Assembly: GCA_004026145.2 (NCBI GenBank)
Contig: CP034996.1
Coordinates: forward strand, 3,596,602-3,660,601
Direction: 5' to 3'
DNA length: 64,000 bases
Source: Takifugu bimaculatus
Taxonomy: Eukaryota > Chordata > Actinopteri > Tetraodontiformes > Tetraodontidae
Numbering within the stretch: the stretch's first letter is position 1; each line of letters opens with the position of its first letter. The notes under the pieces were generated by a model. The model did no database searches. It saw only the letters and a list, made by a program, of their open reading frames with translations, and was not told the origin of the DNA. A program made the translations under genes and the position numbers. Positions 10,617-21,509 of the stretch are shown here, piece by piece.

Positions 10617-11532
10617 TGTCACGGAGTGAGCCGTGCTACTGACGCACACACGTTTGCATTTCATTTCCATTCCGTTCTGTCTTGGTTTATTTGGTTGAAG
10701 CATTTCACACACACCACTTTTTACCATAGCTTCTTATTGGAATACATTGTAGCCGACATGCACGGCATGGCCAACCGGCATTTATGTTCCAATTATTTCC
10801 ACCCAAGTAAACAACGCACGTCATATTGCCTCACCGTGTCACCTCCCGTCTGTTTAACATTGCCCAAAGAATCACACTCACACTATGGCTGTTTAAAAGC
10901 ATCAAGGTTTATTTGTTTGTCATTTATCAAAAGCACCAATATTTCAATAGCTCACCAGCAGGACATACTTCCTGGTTCGGGGAAACCGATGGACTGTTCA
11001 ATGATTGTATACATGGAGGGGTTTCGCGGGGTGCTACGGCACAATCTATTTTAGCGGGGGTGTTTTATAAGAGTAAGTTGAACATGTATTTTATGATACA
11101 CTGGGTGGTTTTTGGTGGTGGACATTTGTTTTGGACGTTTTACGCATATTTTGTATTTTCTTTTCGGTTGTTGTTTTGACCTTCGACATGTATTAGAGTA
11201 ATAATTTTGATAAACGGTTTAACCTGTGGGAGGGGCTACAGTTATAAAAGCCCTGTAGTAGGCCCCAGACGGGGTTCTTCTTTTTGGTTAGTGAGTGGTC
11301 GGTTGTTGGTTGTTTTGGAAAAAAGGAAATTGATGGGAAAAGAGTTAATGTTGTAGTGGATAAAAGTGTGCAGGGTCTGTAAGGTATCCTGTGGATTTAG
11401 CCTGGCATCTTTCGGAGCCACAGCACTGTAAATATTTGCACCCTTTTTGAAACAGAAAAATAAAGTCTATTTTTGGAAAAAAGGAACGTCCATCTCCCTC
11501 TGTCTCCTCCACCGCCGATCATCCTTGCGACA
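10617..11532 (+). mobile_element. Solo LTR (916 bp) with 5-bp target duplication
   Basis: It starts TGTC and ends GACA. It is flanked by CTACC at 10612-10616 and 11533-11537. Internal signals on the plus strand are TTATAAAAG at about 11241-11249 and AATAAAG at about 11459-11465, in promoter-then-poly(A) order. With one CTACC removed the flanking LINE 3' UTR is continuous. The 5-bp duplication and length suit an endogenous retrovirus or gypsy LTR. The family is not identified. Confidence 0.8.
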
Positions 11533-11695
11533 CTACCGCTGTAACGTGTGATTTCCCCGATGTGGGATCAATAAAGTCTTTTATCCTGATCCGTACTTAC
11601 ACCATTTTTAAAGCCAACAAGTGTTTTTCAGGACAATAGAGTAGAAATAATAGAATGTCTTGGTCGGAGCTCAGGATCAGAATTATTTTGTCTCT

Positions 11696-12427
11696 TTATC
11701 TTCCAAAGAAGAACTTCATTAGACTGAACTTTTGTTTCTTCTTTTGTTTCTTGTCACGGAGGAGTTGCTGCAAAGACAAAGATCATTTATTAGATTAAAG
11801 AATGTGACATCAGTCAGAAGTCAGAAACACAGGAGGAGGTGGAGGCAGCTCACCTGCAGCTGGACGATTCTCTCGCTCAGGAGTTGGATCTCCTTCTTGT
11901 TGGAGGTCTCCTTTTCCTCCGAGATCATTTCCTGGTTCCCCAACATCTCCTCCAGCTTCCTCTGGGTCTCCGTCCAGATCACTTCATACTTTGTGAGGTT
12001 GGACACCATCTGTTTGGTCTTGAGCTGAGTCTGGTGTCTCAGCTCCTGATCAGCCAGCTCCTTGCAGCATTGTTCTTGGAGACGGGCACATTTTTCTTCT
12101 GCCTGCTTTAGTGCCGCCTGAGTGCTGCTCAGCAGGGCCAAGGTGTCCGCGTGATCCTCAGCCAGCGTTCTCCTTTCCTGCTCGACCCTGGATATCTGCT
12201 GGTCTTTTCCCACCAGAAGTCCCTTCAGGTCCCTGATCTCTTGCTGCCAGCTCTCTTCTGATGGCTGCATTCTTTGGGAGCTCCTGCACTCCTGCAGAGA
12301 TTCTCCTCGGTTCTCCTCCTTCAGCTGCTGAGGCTTCCAAGGCTGCGGCTCCTTCTTGGACACGGGGCCCAGCCTGGCTTCATTCTTGCAGCTCTGTCCT
12401 CTGGATTTCCTGACATCATCCAGAGCT
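11696..12427 (-). CDS. Coiled-coil protein, last two exons (intact)
   Basis: I do not recognise the gene. The minus strand has an acceptor ttttccag, then an exon 12427-11854 (574 nt, starting ALDDVRKS), then a donor gtgag. A last exon 11767-11696 (72 nt) follows a tttgcag acceptor and encodes QLLRDKKQ...LMKFFFGR with stop TAA at 11698-11696. The two exons give 214 codons without a break. Residues run as heptad-like Glu/Gln/Lys/Leu sequence (VEQERRTLAEDHADTLALL), so a long coiled coil with a short basic, Phe-rich C-terminus is predicted. Upstream exons were not found. A decayed paralogue lies at 25481-27700 with the same terminal exon. The name golgin- or trichohyalin-like would rest on coiled-coil composition only. 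Confidence 0.7.
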
Positions 12428-14052
12428 CTGGAAAACAACTGAGTGAAGAAGCACAATGACAATTTACAACAAATGCACTCTTGTTTTAAATCCCCTGAAT
12501 TCAATGTCGTCTGTACTTCAATGGGATATAAAGGGAGATGCTCCAATGCATGTCTGGATTTTACTGACTTATATTTAGAGATGATTCTTATGGAGATCAC
12601 TAAGTATTAAGTAAATCAAATATATTATAGCGATGGAAACGTACGCTATTGCTTTCAAAATGTCAGAGTGTCAGTTTAAATTAAAACCCAAATACAAAGA
12701 CTGTAATAATCAACAGTCAGTGAGGTAATTAAATAAATGGCAACAAGCCAGGGTGGTGTTTGAGTGACTCCTGAGTGAAGCGTGTTACCCTGCTGACTCC
12801 TCGATGTCCTGTTGCCATTCTGCTGGATTAGAAGGTTTCCAAGTGCTGTAATAAAATAAGCTTTCCAACTGGTATAATGGTCTAACACAACTGATGCCAC
12901 CCATGTGTTTATTTGCCTTTATTGGTCCCCTTATAACATGGGTTATTAGTCTTTGATGTGTGGACATAAAAGGTCCTTTGTGCCAAGTGTATCATTTAAA
13001 TGGCATTTAAAGCATTGATTTAGTCCTGGCATGGGAAACTTCCTCCTGTCTAAGTGAACCTTGAAGCTTGTTTGATTAGACTGGAATAACGTAGAATATT
13101 ATGGTGTGGATTTAGTTTCCATGGTGATAATGCCCAGATTGGTGTAGTATAGCAGAATTATGGCATTAGAGCAGAATTGTTCCCTGCAGTAAGCTGAAAA
13201 ACATGACTCCCTTTAAACCATTTTTAGAGAGAAATAAAAAAAATCCTGCAGAACAAATGCTGTCTACTATCACTTAAATATGAAATCTAGAATTCAAATT
13301 GTGGATTGATCTGAATGATCCAGCGACACCATCAGATATCCATTCAAAGGTGCATGAAATGATGAGGGCGGCCTACTTCACTTCTGAGTGCTCCCCTCAT
13401 GGACTTGTCATGATTGGGAAAAGCTCTTAAGAGACTTAAAAAAGCAGGTCAGAAAAGAGCCCTGATGTGTGAACACACATGAAGAAAGCACAGTTTTTCT
13501 AAATACGTGAATCACTGACAACAGAAGTCCAGCAGGAGCTTCGCATATCTCCAAAGCCTGTTCCTTCATAGAACACTAGCAGGTAGCAGGTGCTACGTCA
13601 CCGTCATTGCTAACATAAGTGATGCATTCACAGCAACATCAATAATGACCATAAATATTGATAAAGGAAATATCAGACATTTGGTTTATCGCTGGTTGTG
13701 GCCACTATGAGCAACTTGAATCAAACTTTTATTCTGCCTCTACTTAGCAAAGATTTTGGAGAAGAATTTGTTCCAAACGTCCAGTTTTCAGATTTTCAGG
13801 GGAACTGAAACTTATTAACAGATTGAGATGGGAAAATGACACCTTTAGTCGAGAGGTTGTCAATACTCATCTGCACAACTCCTGAATATTATCTGGTGCA
13901 GGCTAAATTCCTAATGGGAAACAACAAGAAGAATGCAGGAGAATCTTCCGAGGTTTGACTCTTTGAAGTCTGCAAAACAGTTTGCAAGAGGGAAAAGCTG
14001 GGCTGGATCTGTCATCTATGAATAATTAATCATTTACCGGCATAGGAGCAGT
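12428..14052. other. No gene recognised
   Basis: This may be intron of the coiled-coil gene, since upstream exons should lie to the right on the minus strand. No splice-bounded coding exon, transposase or RT fragment was recognised on either strand. Confidence 0.5.
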
Positions 14053-14520
14053 GGGCCTCATTCACCAATATGTCTTAAGAATCTTCTTAGATTCTTTCTT
14101 AAGTTGTTCTTCAGAAGTTTCTTACGAAAACCCTACGTCAGATTCATCAACGCGTTCGTAAGCCTCAGAATTGTTCGCAGCTGTGTTCTTTGATTGATGA
14201 ATTCCATCAGTTGAGAGCGCGTGCCAGGTGAGTCTAATTAACATACAATTAGCATAGGTCACCGCCCACTAATGCCCATAAAAGGAACTGCAGCAGGACC
14301 CTGTAGACAGAGCAAAAAGCAGCGAAATGCCCAAAGCCAAATGCCCAAAGCTTGCCTCTCCACGCCTGATTTCTGACGCCGTGTTGAACAATCAAGAAAG
14401 GATGGCTAACACGCTTGATAAAATTGCCTCAACCCTGATGACTAGAGCCAACACGCTGAAAGAAATCAACGAGAATGTAAAAAAAATAAGAATGTAAAAA
14501 AAAAATAAACGTGTAAAAGC

Positions 14521-14640
14521 TGTGGACAACTACATTACCCAGCATGCCAGGGGGCAGAGGGAGAGGACATGTGGGGAACGAGTAAAGACGCTTGGCTGAG
14601 AAACACGTCTCGTCTCTTTGTCATAAAACACCAAAACACA
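14521..14640 (+). repeat. 5' LTR of second gypsy element
   Basis: It matches 21372-21509 (shared core ctacattacccagcatgcc) and is directly followed by the primer site. It starts TGTGG and ends ACACA. Confidence 0.8.
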
Positions 14641-14656
14641 TGGTGTCAGAAGTGGG
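14641..14656 (+). other. Primer binding site, tRNA-Leu type
   Basis: TGGTGTCAGAAGTGGG is complementary to the 3' end of a tRNA-Leu (CCCACTTCTGACA plus CCA) as I recall it. It directly abuts the 5' LTR. Confidence 0.7.
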
Positions 14657-15092
14657 ATCGTGAGCGGCGTCGGATAGAACGTTTGCCACAAATGAACCAC
14701 AAAGGAAAAAGAGGAGTCTCGAGTCGCGGAAAGGAGACGTGCTAACGAAGCAACAGCGGAGGAGTTCGCAGCGGCGTGTAACCGGCTACAAGCGGCGGTA
14801 AAGTGAAGTGGAGGACCAGGACGATTACACAGTAGAAGAGGATCTCCTGCCAAAAGTGGAGAATACCCAACAAGAAAGAGCTGTGGATTCACGGTAATTT
14901 ACCTCACGTGCGGTCATGGATAAGCTAAGCCCACCTAGCTCCATGCTACTGACTGGTAATCTTGCAGAAAACTGGAAACGTTTCAAGCAAAGATTTAACA
15001 TATATTTGGCAGCGAGTGGAGCCGGAGGTAATGATGAGAAACTGAAAGCTCAAATCCTTCTGCATGTCATTGGAGAAGATGCATTGGGTATA

Positions 15093-16311
15093 CACTCACC
15101 GGCCACTTTATTAGGTACACCGGTCCAACTGCTCGTTAACACTTAATTTCTAATCAGCCAATCACATGGCGGCAACTCATTGCATTGAGGGATGTAGACA
15201 TGGTCAAGACAATCTCCTGCAGTTCAAACCGAGCATCAGTATGGGGAAGAAAGGTGATTTGAGTGACTTTGAATGTGGCATGGTTGTTGGAGCCAGAAGG
15301 GCTGGTCTGAGTATTTCAGAAACTGCTGATCTACTGGGATTTTCACGCACAACCATCTCTAGGGTTTAGAGAATGGTCCGAAAAAGAAAAAATATCCAGT
15401 GAGCGGCAGTTCTGTGGGCGGAAATGTCTTGTTGATGCCAGAGGTCAGAGGAGAATGGCCAGACTGGTTCGAGCTGATAGAAAGGCAACAGTGACTCAAA
15501 TAACCACCCGTTACAACCAAGGTAGGCAGAAGAGCATCTCTGAACGCACAGTACGTCGAACTTTGAGGCAGATGGGCTACAGCAGCAGAAGACCACACCG
15601 GGTGCCACTCCTTTCAGCTAAGAACAGGAAACTGAGGCTACAATTTGCACAAGCTCATCGAAATTGGACAATAGAAGATTGGAAAAACGTTGCCTGGTGT
15701 GATGAGTCTCGATTTCTGCTGCGACATTCAGATGGTAGGGTCAGAATTTGGCGTCTACAACATGAAAGCATGGATCCATCCTGCCTTGTATCAACGGTTC
15801 AGGCTGCTGGTGGTGGTGTAATGGTGTGGGGAACATTTTCTTGGCACTCTTTGGGCCCCTTGGTACCAATTGAGCATCGTTGCAACGCCACAGCCTACCT
15901 GAGTATTGTTGCTGACCATGTCCATCCCTTTATGACCACAATGTACCCAACTTCTGATGGCTACTTTCAGCAGGATAATGCGCCATGTCATAAAGCTGGA
16001 ATCATCTCAGACTGGTTTCTTGAACATGACAATGAGTTCACTGTACTCAAATGGCCTCCACAGTCACCAGATGTCAATCCAATAGAGAATCTTTGGAATA
16101 TGGTGGAACGGGAGATACGCATCATGGATGTGCAGCCGACAAATCTGCGGCAACTGTGTGATGCCATCATGTCAATATGGACCAAACTCTCTGAGGAATG
16201 CTTCCAGCACCTTGTTGAATCTATGCCACGAAGAATTGAGGCAGTTCTGAAGGCAAAAGGGGGTCCAACCCGTTACTAGCATGGTGTAACTAATAAAGTG
16301 GCCGGTGAGTG
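15093..16311 (+). mobile_element. Tc1-like transposon, near-intact ends
   Basis: Inverted ends CACTCACCGGCC... and ...GGCCGGTGAGTG match over about 29 bp with one mismatch. They are flanked by the TA target duplication at 15091-15092 and 16312-16313. Length is 1,219 bp, normal for Tc1/mariner. It sits inside gypsy gag and must be younger than that element. Confidence 0.9.
15244..16279 (+). pseudogene. Tc1 transposase (DD34E), broken near the N-terminus
   Basis: Residues from 15244 (MGKKGDLSDFECGMVV) form the first helix-turn-helix (SETADLLGFSRTTISRV). A TAG at 15367-15369 and a frameshift follow before the long frame 15455-16279. The catalytic core is complete: CDESRF (D), QQDNAPCH (D) and NPIENLW (E), with the usual spacing. 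The protein would cut and paste the element at TA sites. This copy needs two repairs to be functional, so it is probably dead. Confidence 0.85.
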
Positions 16312-19300
16312 TATATAATAGTTTTCAACTAGATGAAGCTTTGACTCTAGCACAGCTAATGGCAAAGTTTGAAGAATACTTTGTACCAAGGCAAAATGTG
16401 ACCTTCGAGAGGTACAAGTTTTTTACACACGAGCAAAAGTCAGGAGTACCTTTTGACCAGTACCTGGCAGAGCTTCACACGCTAAGCAAAATGTGCGAAT
16501 TTGACACTCTTAGAGACTCACTAGTGAGAGATAGAATTGTTTGTGGGACAATGGACAATGCACTTCGAGAAAGACTGCAGAGAGAAACAGGACTTACATT
16601 GGATAAGCGTGTCAGTATGTGTGGAGCAGCAGAAACTACAAGAGCCCAAGCAAAAGAGCTGCGGAGAGGTGAAACATCGGTGCATGCCATTCACAAAGAA
16701 CAAAGAAAGAAGATAACATCTGCCAAACAAAAAGATCAAAAAGAGAAATCTAAGGAGTTTAAATGTGGTAAGTGTGGAGGCAGTCACAAGCCTAAATCCT
16801 GCCCTGCATTTGGAAAGATCTGTAACAACTGTGGAAAAAAAACAATCACTATGCTAAATGCTGCAGAGCGGCTTCAAGACAGAAAGTCCACACAGTTGAA
16901 GAAGAGGAGGAGGATGAGTTCATAGTGAACATGGTGCAGTCTAGTGCAACCAAGAAAGAGGAATGGATTGTGCCAATAGAACTCAACCAGACAATAATAC
17001 CTTTCAAGCTAGATACAGGTGCTCATGTAAATCTGATATCCTTAGAAGATTACAAAAAACTGACAGTAAAGAGCAAAATTCATCCGGTAAAAACAAAAGT
17101 GAGTGGCTATACTGGAGAATGTGTTCCTGTGAAAGGTGGTTGTATTGCAACCTTCAAACACCAATGTCGACAGATAAGAGCACAACTACTGATTGTGGAT
17201 ATGAGTGTACAACCAATCCTTAGTCTCAGTACTTGCATAAAGCTCAATCTGGTCAAAAGAGTGTTTGTAGTGACATCATCAGATACTGCAAATACTCAGG
17301 AATCACTTATGGAGGAATATAAAGACTGTTTTGAAGGACTTGGATGCCTCCCTGGTCGACATAAGATACGTGTGGATAAAAGTGTGACTCCTGTTAGGGT
17401 TAGGGTTAGGGTTCCATTTGCTCTGCGAGAAAAACTAAAAGATGAACTGGTGCGCATGGAAAAACTGGGAGTCATCAAGAAAATTGACGAGCCAACGGAA
17501 TGGGTCAGCTCGCTTGTCGTTCTGCAAAAGAAAACAGGTGCCCTGAGAACGTGCCTAGATCCAAAGGATCTAAATAAAGCATTCAAAAGAGAACACTTCA
17601 AGTTACCAACCAGAGAAGAAATCATGGCACAATTTGCTGGAGCTAAATGGTTCAGTAAATTAGATGCTTCGTCAGGCTTCTGGCAGATGAGACTGGATGA
17701 GGAGAGTTCCCGTCTGTGCACATTCAACACTCCAGAGGGAAGGTACAGATTTCTTTGTCTGCCATATGGTATCTTGTCGGCACCTGAGGTCTATCATAAG
17801 ACTATTCACATGATTTTTGAGCACATTCTTGGAGTTGAGACAATGATGGAGGACATCATCGTTTGGGGCTCAACTCGAGAAGAACACGACTGAGACAAGT
17901 GCTGGACAAGACAAGGGAGGTGAATCTGAAACTTAACAAAGACAAATGTGAGTTCGAAGTCAAATCACTTACCTTTGTGGGAGATGTTGTGAGTGAAGAG
18001 GGGGTGAAGCCCGACCCAAGAAAAACTTCAGCTATTAACAACATGGAGAGACCAACTAACAAAGATGAGGTCAGAAGGTTCCTGGGGATGGTCACCTACC
18101 TAGCCAAATTTGTCCCACAACTGTCAACACAGTCAGCACCTCTCAGGAGTCTGCTTGAGCAAAAGATTGAATGGGTCTGGTCTCACGAGCAAGAACAGCG
18201 TTTCCTAAAACTGAAAGAAATTCTGACACAGGCACCTGTCTTGAGGTTCTACGACCCAGAGAAGAGCACCAGAATTTTGTCAGATGCATCACAATATGGT
18301 TTAGGAGCAGTGCTGCTGCAGCAACATGAAGAGCAGTGGTTACCTGTTGCCTATGTATCACGAGCCTTGACGAGCGCCGAGTCCAGGTACGCTCAAATTG
18401 AAAAAGAGTTGTTAGCAAGCTTGTATGCATGCGAACGTTTCCATCAGTACGTTTATGGCAAGATGTTTGAAGTGGAAACTGATCACAAACCACTGGTGTC
18501 AATTATGAACAAACCATTAAATGACTGTCCGGTACGTATACAGCGCATGCTAATCAGGCTGCAAAAATACGACGTGCACATGATATACACTCAAGGAAAA
18601 TACATGTACACAGCCGACACTCTGTCTCGGGCAGTAGACAAGAAAGAACAGCCAGACAGTAAGGAAAGCATAGAAATAGAGGCATACGTGGACATGGTTG
18701 TCACATCTCTGCCAGTGACTGAAGACAAAACACTGCAAATACAGAGAGAGACTATTGCAGATGAAACAATGACAGAACTCAAGAGTGCAATATTGAAAGG
18801 ATGGCCTGACAATAAAAAGAATTGCCCTGTTAAAATACAAGATTACTGGAATTGTAGAGCAGAGCTCACAGTGGTGGATGACATCGTGATGAAAGGGAGC
18901 AAGCTTGTTATTCCTTCTTCTCTACGTAGACTGATGCTACAAAAGATACATGAAGGCCACCTTGGAGAGGTCAAGTGTAAGCGTAGAGCTAGGGAAGTAA
19001 TATACTGGCCAAGAATAAGACTCCACTCTCAAGATATTAGCCAGATAACGGCATCATGTGAACTATGCCGCATCTACAGACCAAAACAACAAGCTGAGCC
19101 GCTGATGACTCATCCAGTGCCCCACAGACCCTACTACAAGGTTGGAACTGATCTGTTCGACTGGGATGGAAAGAGCTACATAGTGGTCACTGACTACTTC
19201 TCAAACTTTCCTGAAGTTGGAATGCTGCAGTCGACATCGAGCAAAACAGTGATCAGCTATCTAAAGACTGTTTTTGCCAGACACGGTGTCCCGTGCGAGT

Positions 19301-20099
19301 TGTTTTCGGACAATGGGCCTCAGTTTTCTAGCGGGGCGTTTGCTGTTTTTGCCAAAGAATGGGGATTCAAGCACACCACGTCGAGCCCAACATATCCAAA
19401 ATCAAATGGCTTGGCGGAGAGCTCTGTGAAGACTGTAAAAAACCTGTTGAAAAAGTCACAAACCAATGACAGCTTCCAAAAGAGTCTTCTGATCTACCGG
19501 AGCACACCCTTACAAAATGGACTGTCGCCAGCACAAATGCTGATGGGTAGGCGCATTCGATCTAACCTGCCAGTGTGTGAGGACTTGCTGACACCCAAAG
19601 GGGCATCCAGAATCAGAAAGTCGAAGGAGGGCCAGAAGGAGAAACAAGCGGCATGATCGGAAGGCGAAACACCTGCCTATGCTAAAGCCTGGAGACAATG
19701 GGCCAGATTCACGAAGCGTTCTTACGAACAAATTTGTTCTTAAGTCCCACTTACGAACAGTTGACGAAGATTGTGCCATTCACCAATTTCTTCTTATCCT
19801 GGATTTATTCGTAGGTAAGAACAAATCCTACGAACACTCAGGAGTACTCTTGCGCACATTTCAGTGCCGACATGTTGGCATGGTTGTGTTTTCTTCTCTT
19901 GTGCAGTTCAATAAAATTCAATATTACAATGATAATTCTGTCATATTTATTTATTTATTTGTTTATTTCCTATTTTTGGTGATTTACGGAGAATTTTAAA
20001 ATTACGTAAATGTGCCAATGACTTAACATTAATCAACCAAATTGGAAACCATGCCAAAACTGTCTTTTTATTTGATTTTATCTTGATTTATTTTATTAG

Positions 20100-20347
20100 G
20101 GGATCGAGAATATGCCCTGGTTGTTGACACCACTGACCAACCCTCAGACTCCACAGGAGTTTTATTCAATCAGATGCATGCGCGCAGTCGCTCCACCATT
20201 GAACGCACCATCGGCATGTTAAAGGGCCCCTGGATGTGTTTGGACCCAGAGCCACGACCCCGTGAGGATGTGCGTCCTGACGCAATGATGGGGCCAGACT
20301 GCAGGCACGCGGTTCACGTTCGAGCGCGATTAATTGCCCGTTTGTGA
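20100..20347 (+). pseudogene. Harbinger transposase, C-terminal exon remnant
   Basis: It follows an acceptor-like ttttattag. The frame GDREYALVVDTTDQPS... contains ARSRSTIERTIGMLKG, matching the conserved region of HARBI1-type nucleases around the last catalytic acidic residue, and ends at TGA 20345-20347. The upstream catalytic exons are absent, so the copy is non-autonomous. The same exon is at 61486-61733. Confidence 0.7.
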
Positions 20348-20383
20348 ATAAAATGCATTATTGTCACAATCCGAGCACAGCTT

Positions 20384-20572
20384 TTACACGTTTATTTTTT
20401 TTTTACATTCTTCTTTTTTTACATTCTCGTTGATTTCTTTAAGCGTGTTGGCTATAGTCATCAGGGTTGAGGCAATTTTATCAAGCGTGTTAGCCATCCT
20501 TTCTTGATTGTTCAACACGGCGTCAGAAATCAGGCGTGGAGAGGCAAGCTTTGGGCATTTCGCTTTGGGCAT
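20384..20572 (-). CDS. Short Harbinger accessory ORF (62 codons)
   Basis: It encodes MPKAKCPKLASPRLISDAVL and then a repeated NTLDKIASTLMTIANTLKEI stretch that looks like a short amphipathic coiled coil. Copies are at 14329-14500 (plus) and 61750-61956 (minus). A cataaaagg box lies about 45 nt upstream in the family. It may be the C-terminal remnant of the Myb-like second gene of this family. Function is unknown. Confidence 0.45.
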   Translation of the reverse strand: MPKAKCPKLASPRLISDAVLNNQERMANTLDKIASTLMTIANTLKEINENVKKEECKKKINV

Positions 20573-21371
20573 TTTGCTGCTTTTTGCTCCGTCTACAGGG
20601 TCCTGCTGCAGTTCCTTTTATGGGCATTAGTGGGCGGTGACTTATGCTAATCGTATGTTAATTAGACTCACCTGGCACGCGCTTTCAACTTACGAACAGA
20701 TGGCATTCATCAATCTAAGAACACAGCTGCGAACAATTCTGGGGCTTACGAACGCGTTGATGAATCCGACGTAGGGTTTTCTTAAAAAACTTCTGAAGGA
20801 CAACTTAAGAAAGAATCTAAGAAGATTCGTAAGAACATATTGGTGAATCGGGCCCAATGTTCGTCTCAGGGACTGTTCCACAGGCACATGGCAGCAAACC
20901 GGACAGGTGCAGGAAGAAGTTGCTCCACGATCCTACAGAGTCCAGGTGGACAGTGGTCTGCTGTTGAGAAGGAACCGCATAGATCTTCAGCTGCAGCAGA
21001 GTCAGAGGGACACTGTGGCCCAGGAAGCCGTCCAGCAGGACACAGCTGGATCGGCAGAACCGGCTGGTAGTGGGCCTGATCGTGCTGACCATGGTTTGAC
21101 GAAAGTGCAAGCATCACCACCTGCTGCAGGGTTGTCGAGACCAAAGAGACATGTTCAGCCACCTGAGAGGCACTTTGTGGGTTGTTGGGAATTGTTGACA
21201 TGTTCATAAACTGTTCAGGTGTTTAGATAATTTGCACTTTGTTTTAGATTGAAGAAGAAAATAATAAAGTTTTATGCAGAAAGTTGTTTACAAACAGTTA
21301 CAATGCCAAGAAGTGCTAAGTTAAAAAATTGTCTTCGCGTAAGGATAAATCTTTCTTTAAAGGGGGGAAGA

Positions 21372-21509
21372 TGTGGTGTTTATAAGGACAACTACATTAC
21401 CCAGCATGCCAGGGGGCAGAGGGAGAGGACATGTGGGGAAAGAGTAAAGATGCTTGGCTGAGAAACACGTCTCGTCTCTTTGTCATATAAAACAACAAGA
21501 CAACACACA
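21372..21509 (+). repeat. 3' LTR of second gypsy element
   Basis: It begins TGTGGTGTTTATAAGG after a purine tract and ends ACACA. It matches 14521-14640 apart from a short insertion near the start and several base changes. Confidence 0.8.

Larger units (their letters stand above)
8395..11590 (+). mobile_element. Rex1/CR1-like LINE, 5'-truncated, split by a solo LTR
   Basis: The 5' part (8432-8737) encodes the linker between endonuclease and RT (NNKPWVTPDLKA). RT follows at 8826-10030 and the C-terminal tail at about 10010-10368 ends FIPTADRLFNMHNC. The 3' UTR runs from 10369, is cut at 10616 by a 916-bp LTR, and resumes at 11533 to a TTTCCCCGATGTGGGATC-type LINE tail ending near 11590. Confidence 0.8.
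14916..16924 (+). pseudogene. gypsy gag, interrupted by Tc1
   Basis: It starts MDKLSPPSSMLLTGNLAENW at 14916. The frame is cut at the TA dinucleotide 15091-15092 by the Tc1 element and resumes exactly at 16314 with YNSFQLDEALTLAQ. The C-terminus carries Cys/His knuckles (CGKCGGSHKPKSCP and CNNCGKK). At an A8 run (16835-16842) the gag frame leaves the expected knuckle, and the expected residues (NHYAKCC) lie in the -1 frame. This could be a one-base loss or a gag-pol slip site. Gag frame ends at 16922-16924. Confidence 0.8.
19700..20855 (+). mobile_element. Harbinger element nested in gypsy pol
   Basis: Ends are GGGCCAGATTC... and ...GAATCGGGCCC. It is flanked by AAT at 19697-19699 and 20856-20858, the 3-base duplication typical of PIF/Harbinger. 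Removal of the insert and one AAT leaves the gypsy frame continuous (GDN-VRL). It carries a transposase remnant on the plus strand and a short ORF on the minus strand. Confidence 0.85.
16925..21209 (+). pseudogene. gypsy pol of the second element, interrupted
   Basis: Protease has FKLDTGAHV. RT has KLDASSGFWQM and a palm motif MEDIIV in place of the usual xDDI, a likely inactivating Asp-to-Glu change. A frame break occurs near 17880 (stop at 17891-17893), after which the frame 17863-19656 continues with RNase H (ILSDASQYGLGAVL, ETDHKPLVS) and integrase (H2C2 HEGHLG to CELC; core DLFDW, SDNGPQF, NGLAESS). The C-terminal region is cut at 19697-19699 by Harbinger and resumes at 20859 with VRLRDCSTGTWQ, ending at about 21207. 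A telomere-like hexamer run lies in frame at 17393-17413. Confidence 0.85.
14521..21509 (+). mobile_element. Second Ty3/gypsy element, short LTRs, nested
   Basis: Order: 5' LTR 14521-14640, primer site 14641-14656, gag from 14916, pol to about 21207, purine tract AAAGGGGGGAAGA ending at about 21371, 3' LTR 21372-21509. A Tc1 element (15093-16311) cuts gag and a Harbinger element (19700-20855) cuts the pol C-terminus. The LTRs are only 120-138 bp. The 5' LTR seems to have lost about 9 bp near its start. Differences between LTRs, the indels in pol and the inserts show it is old. Confidence 0.85.
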
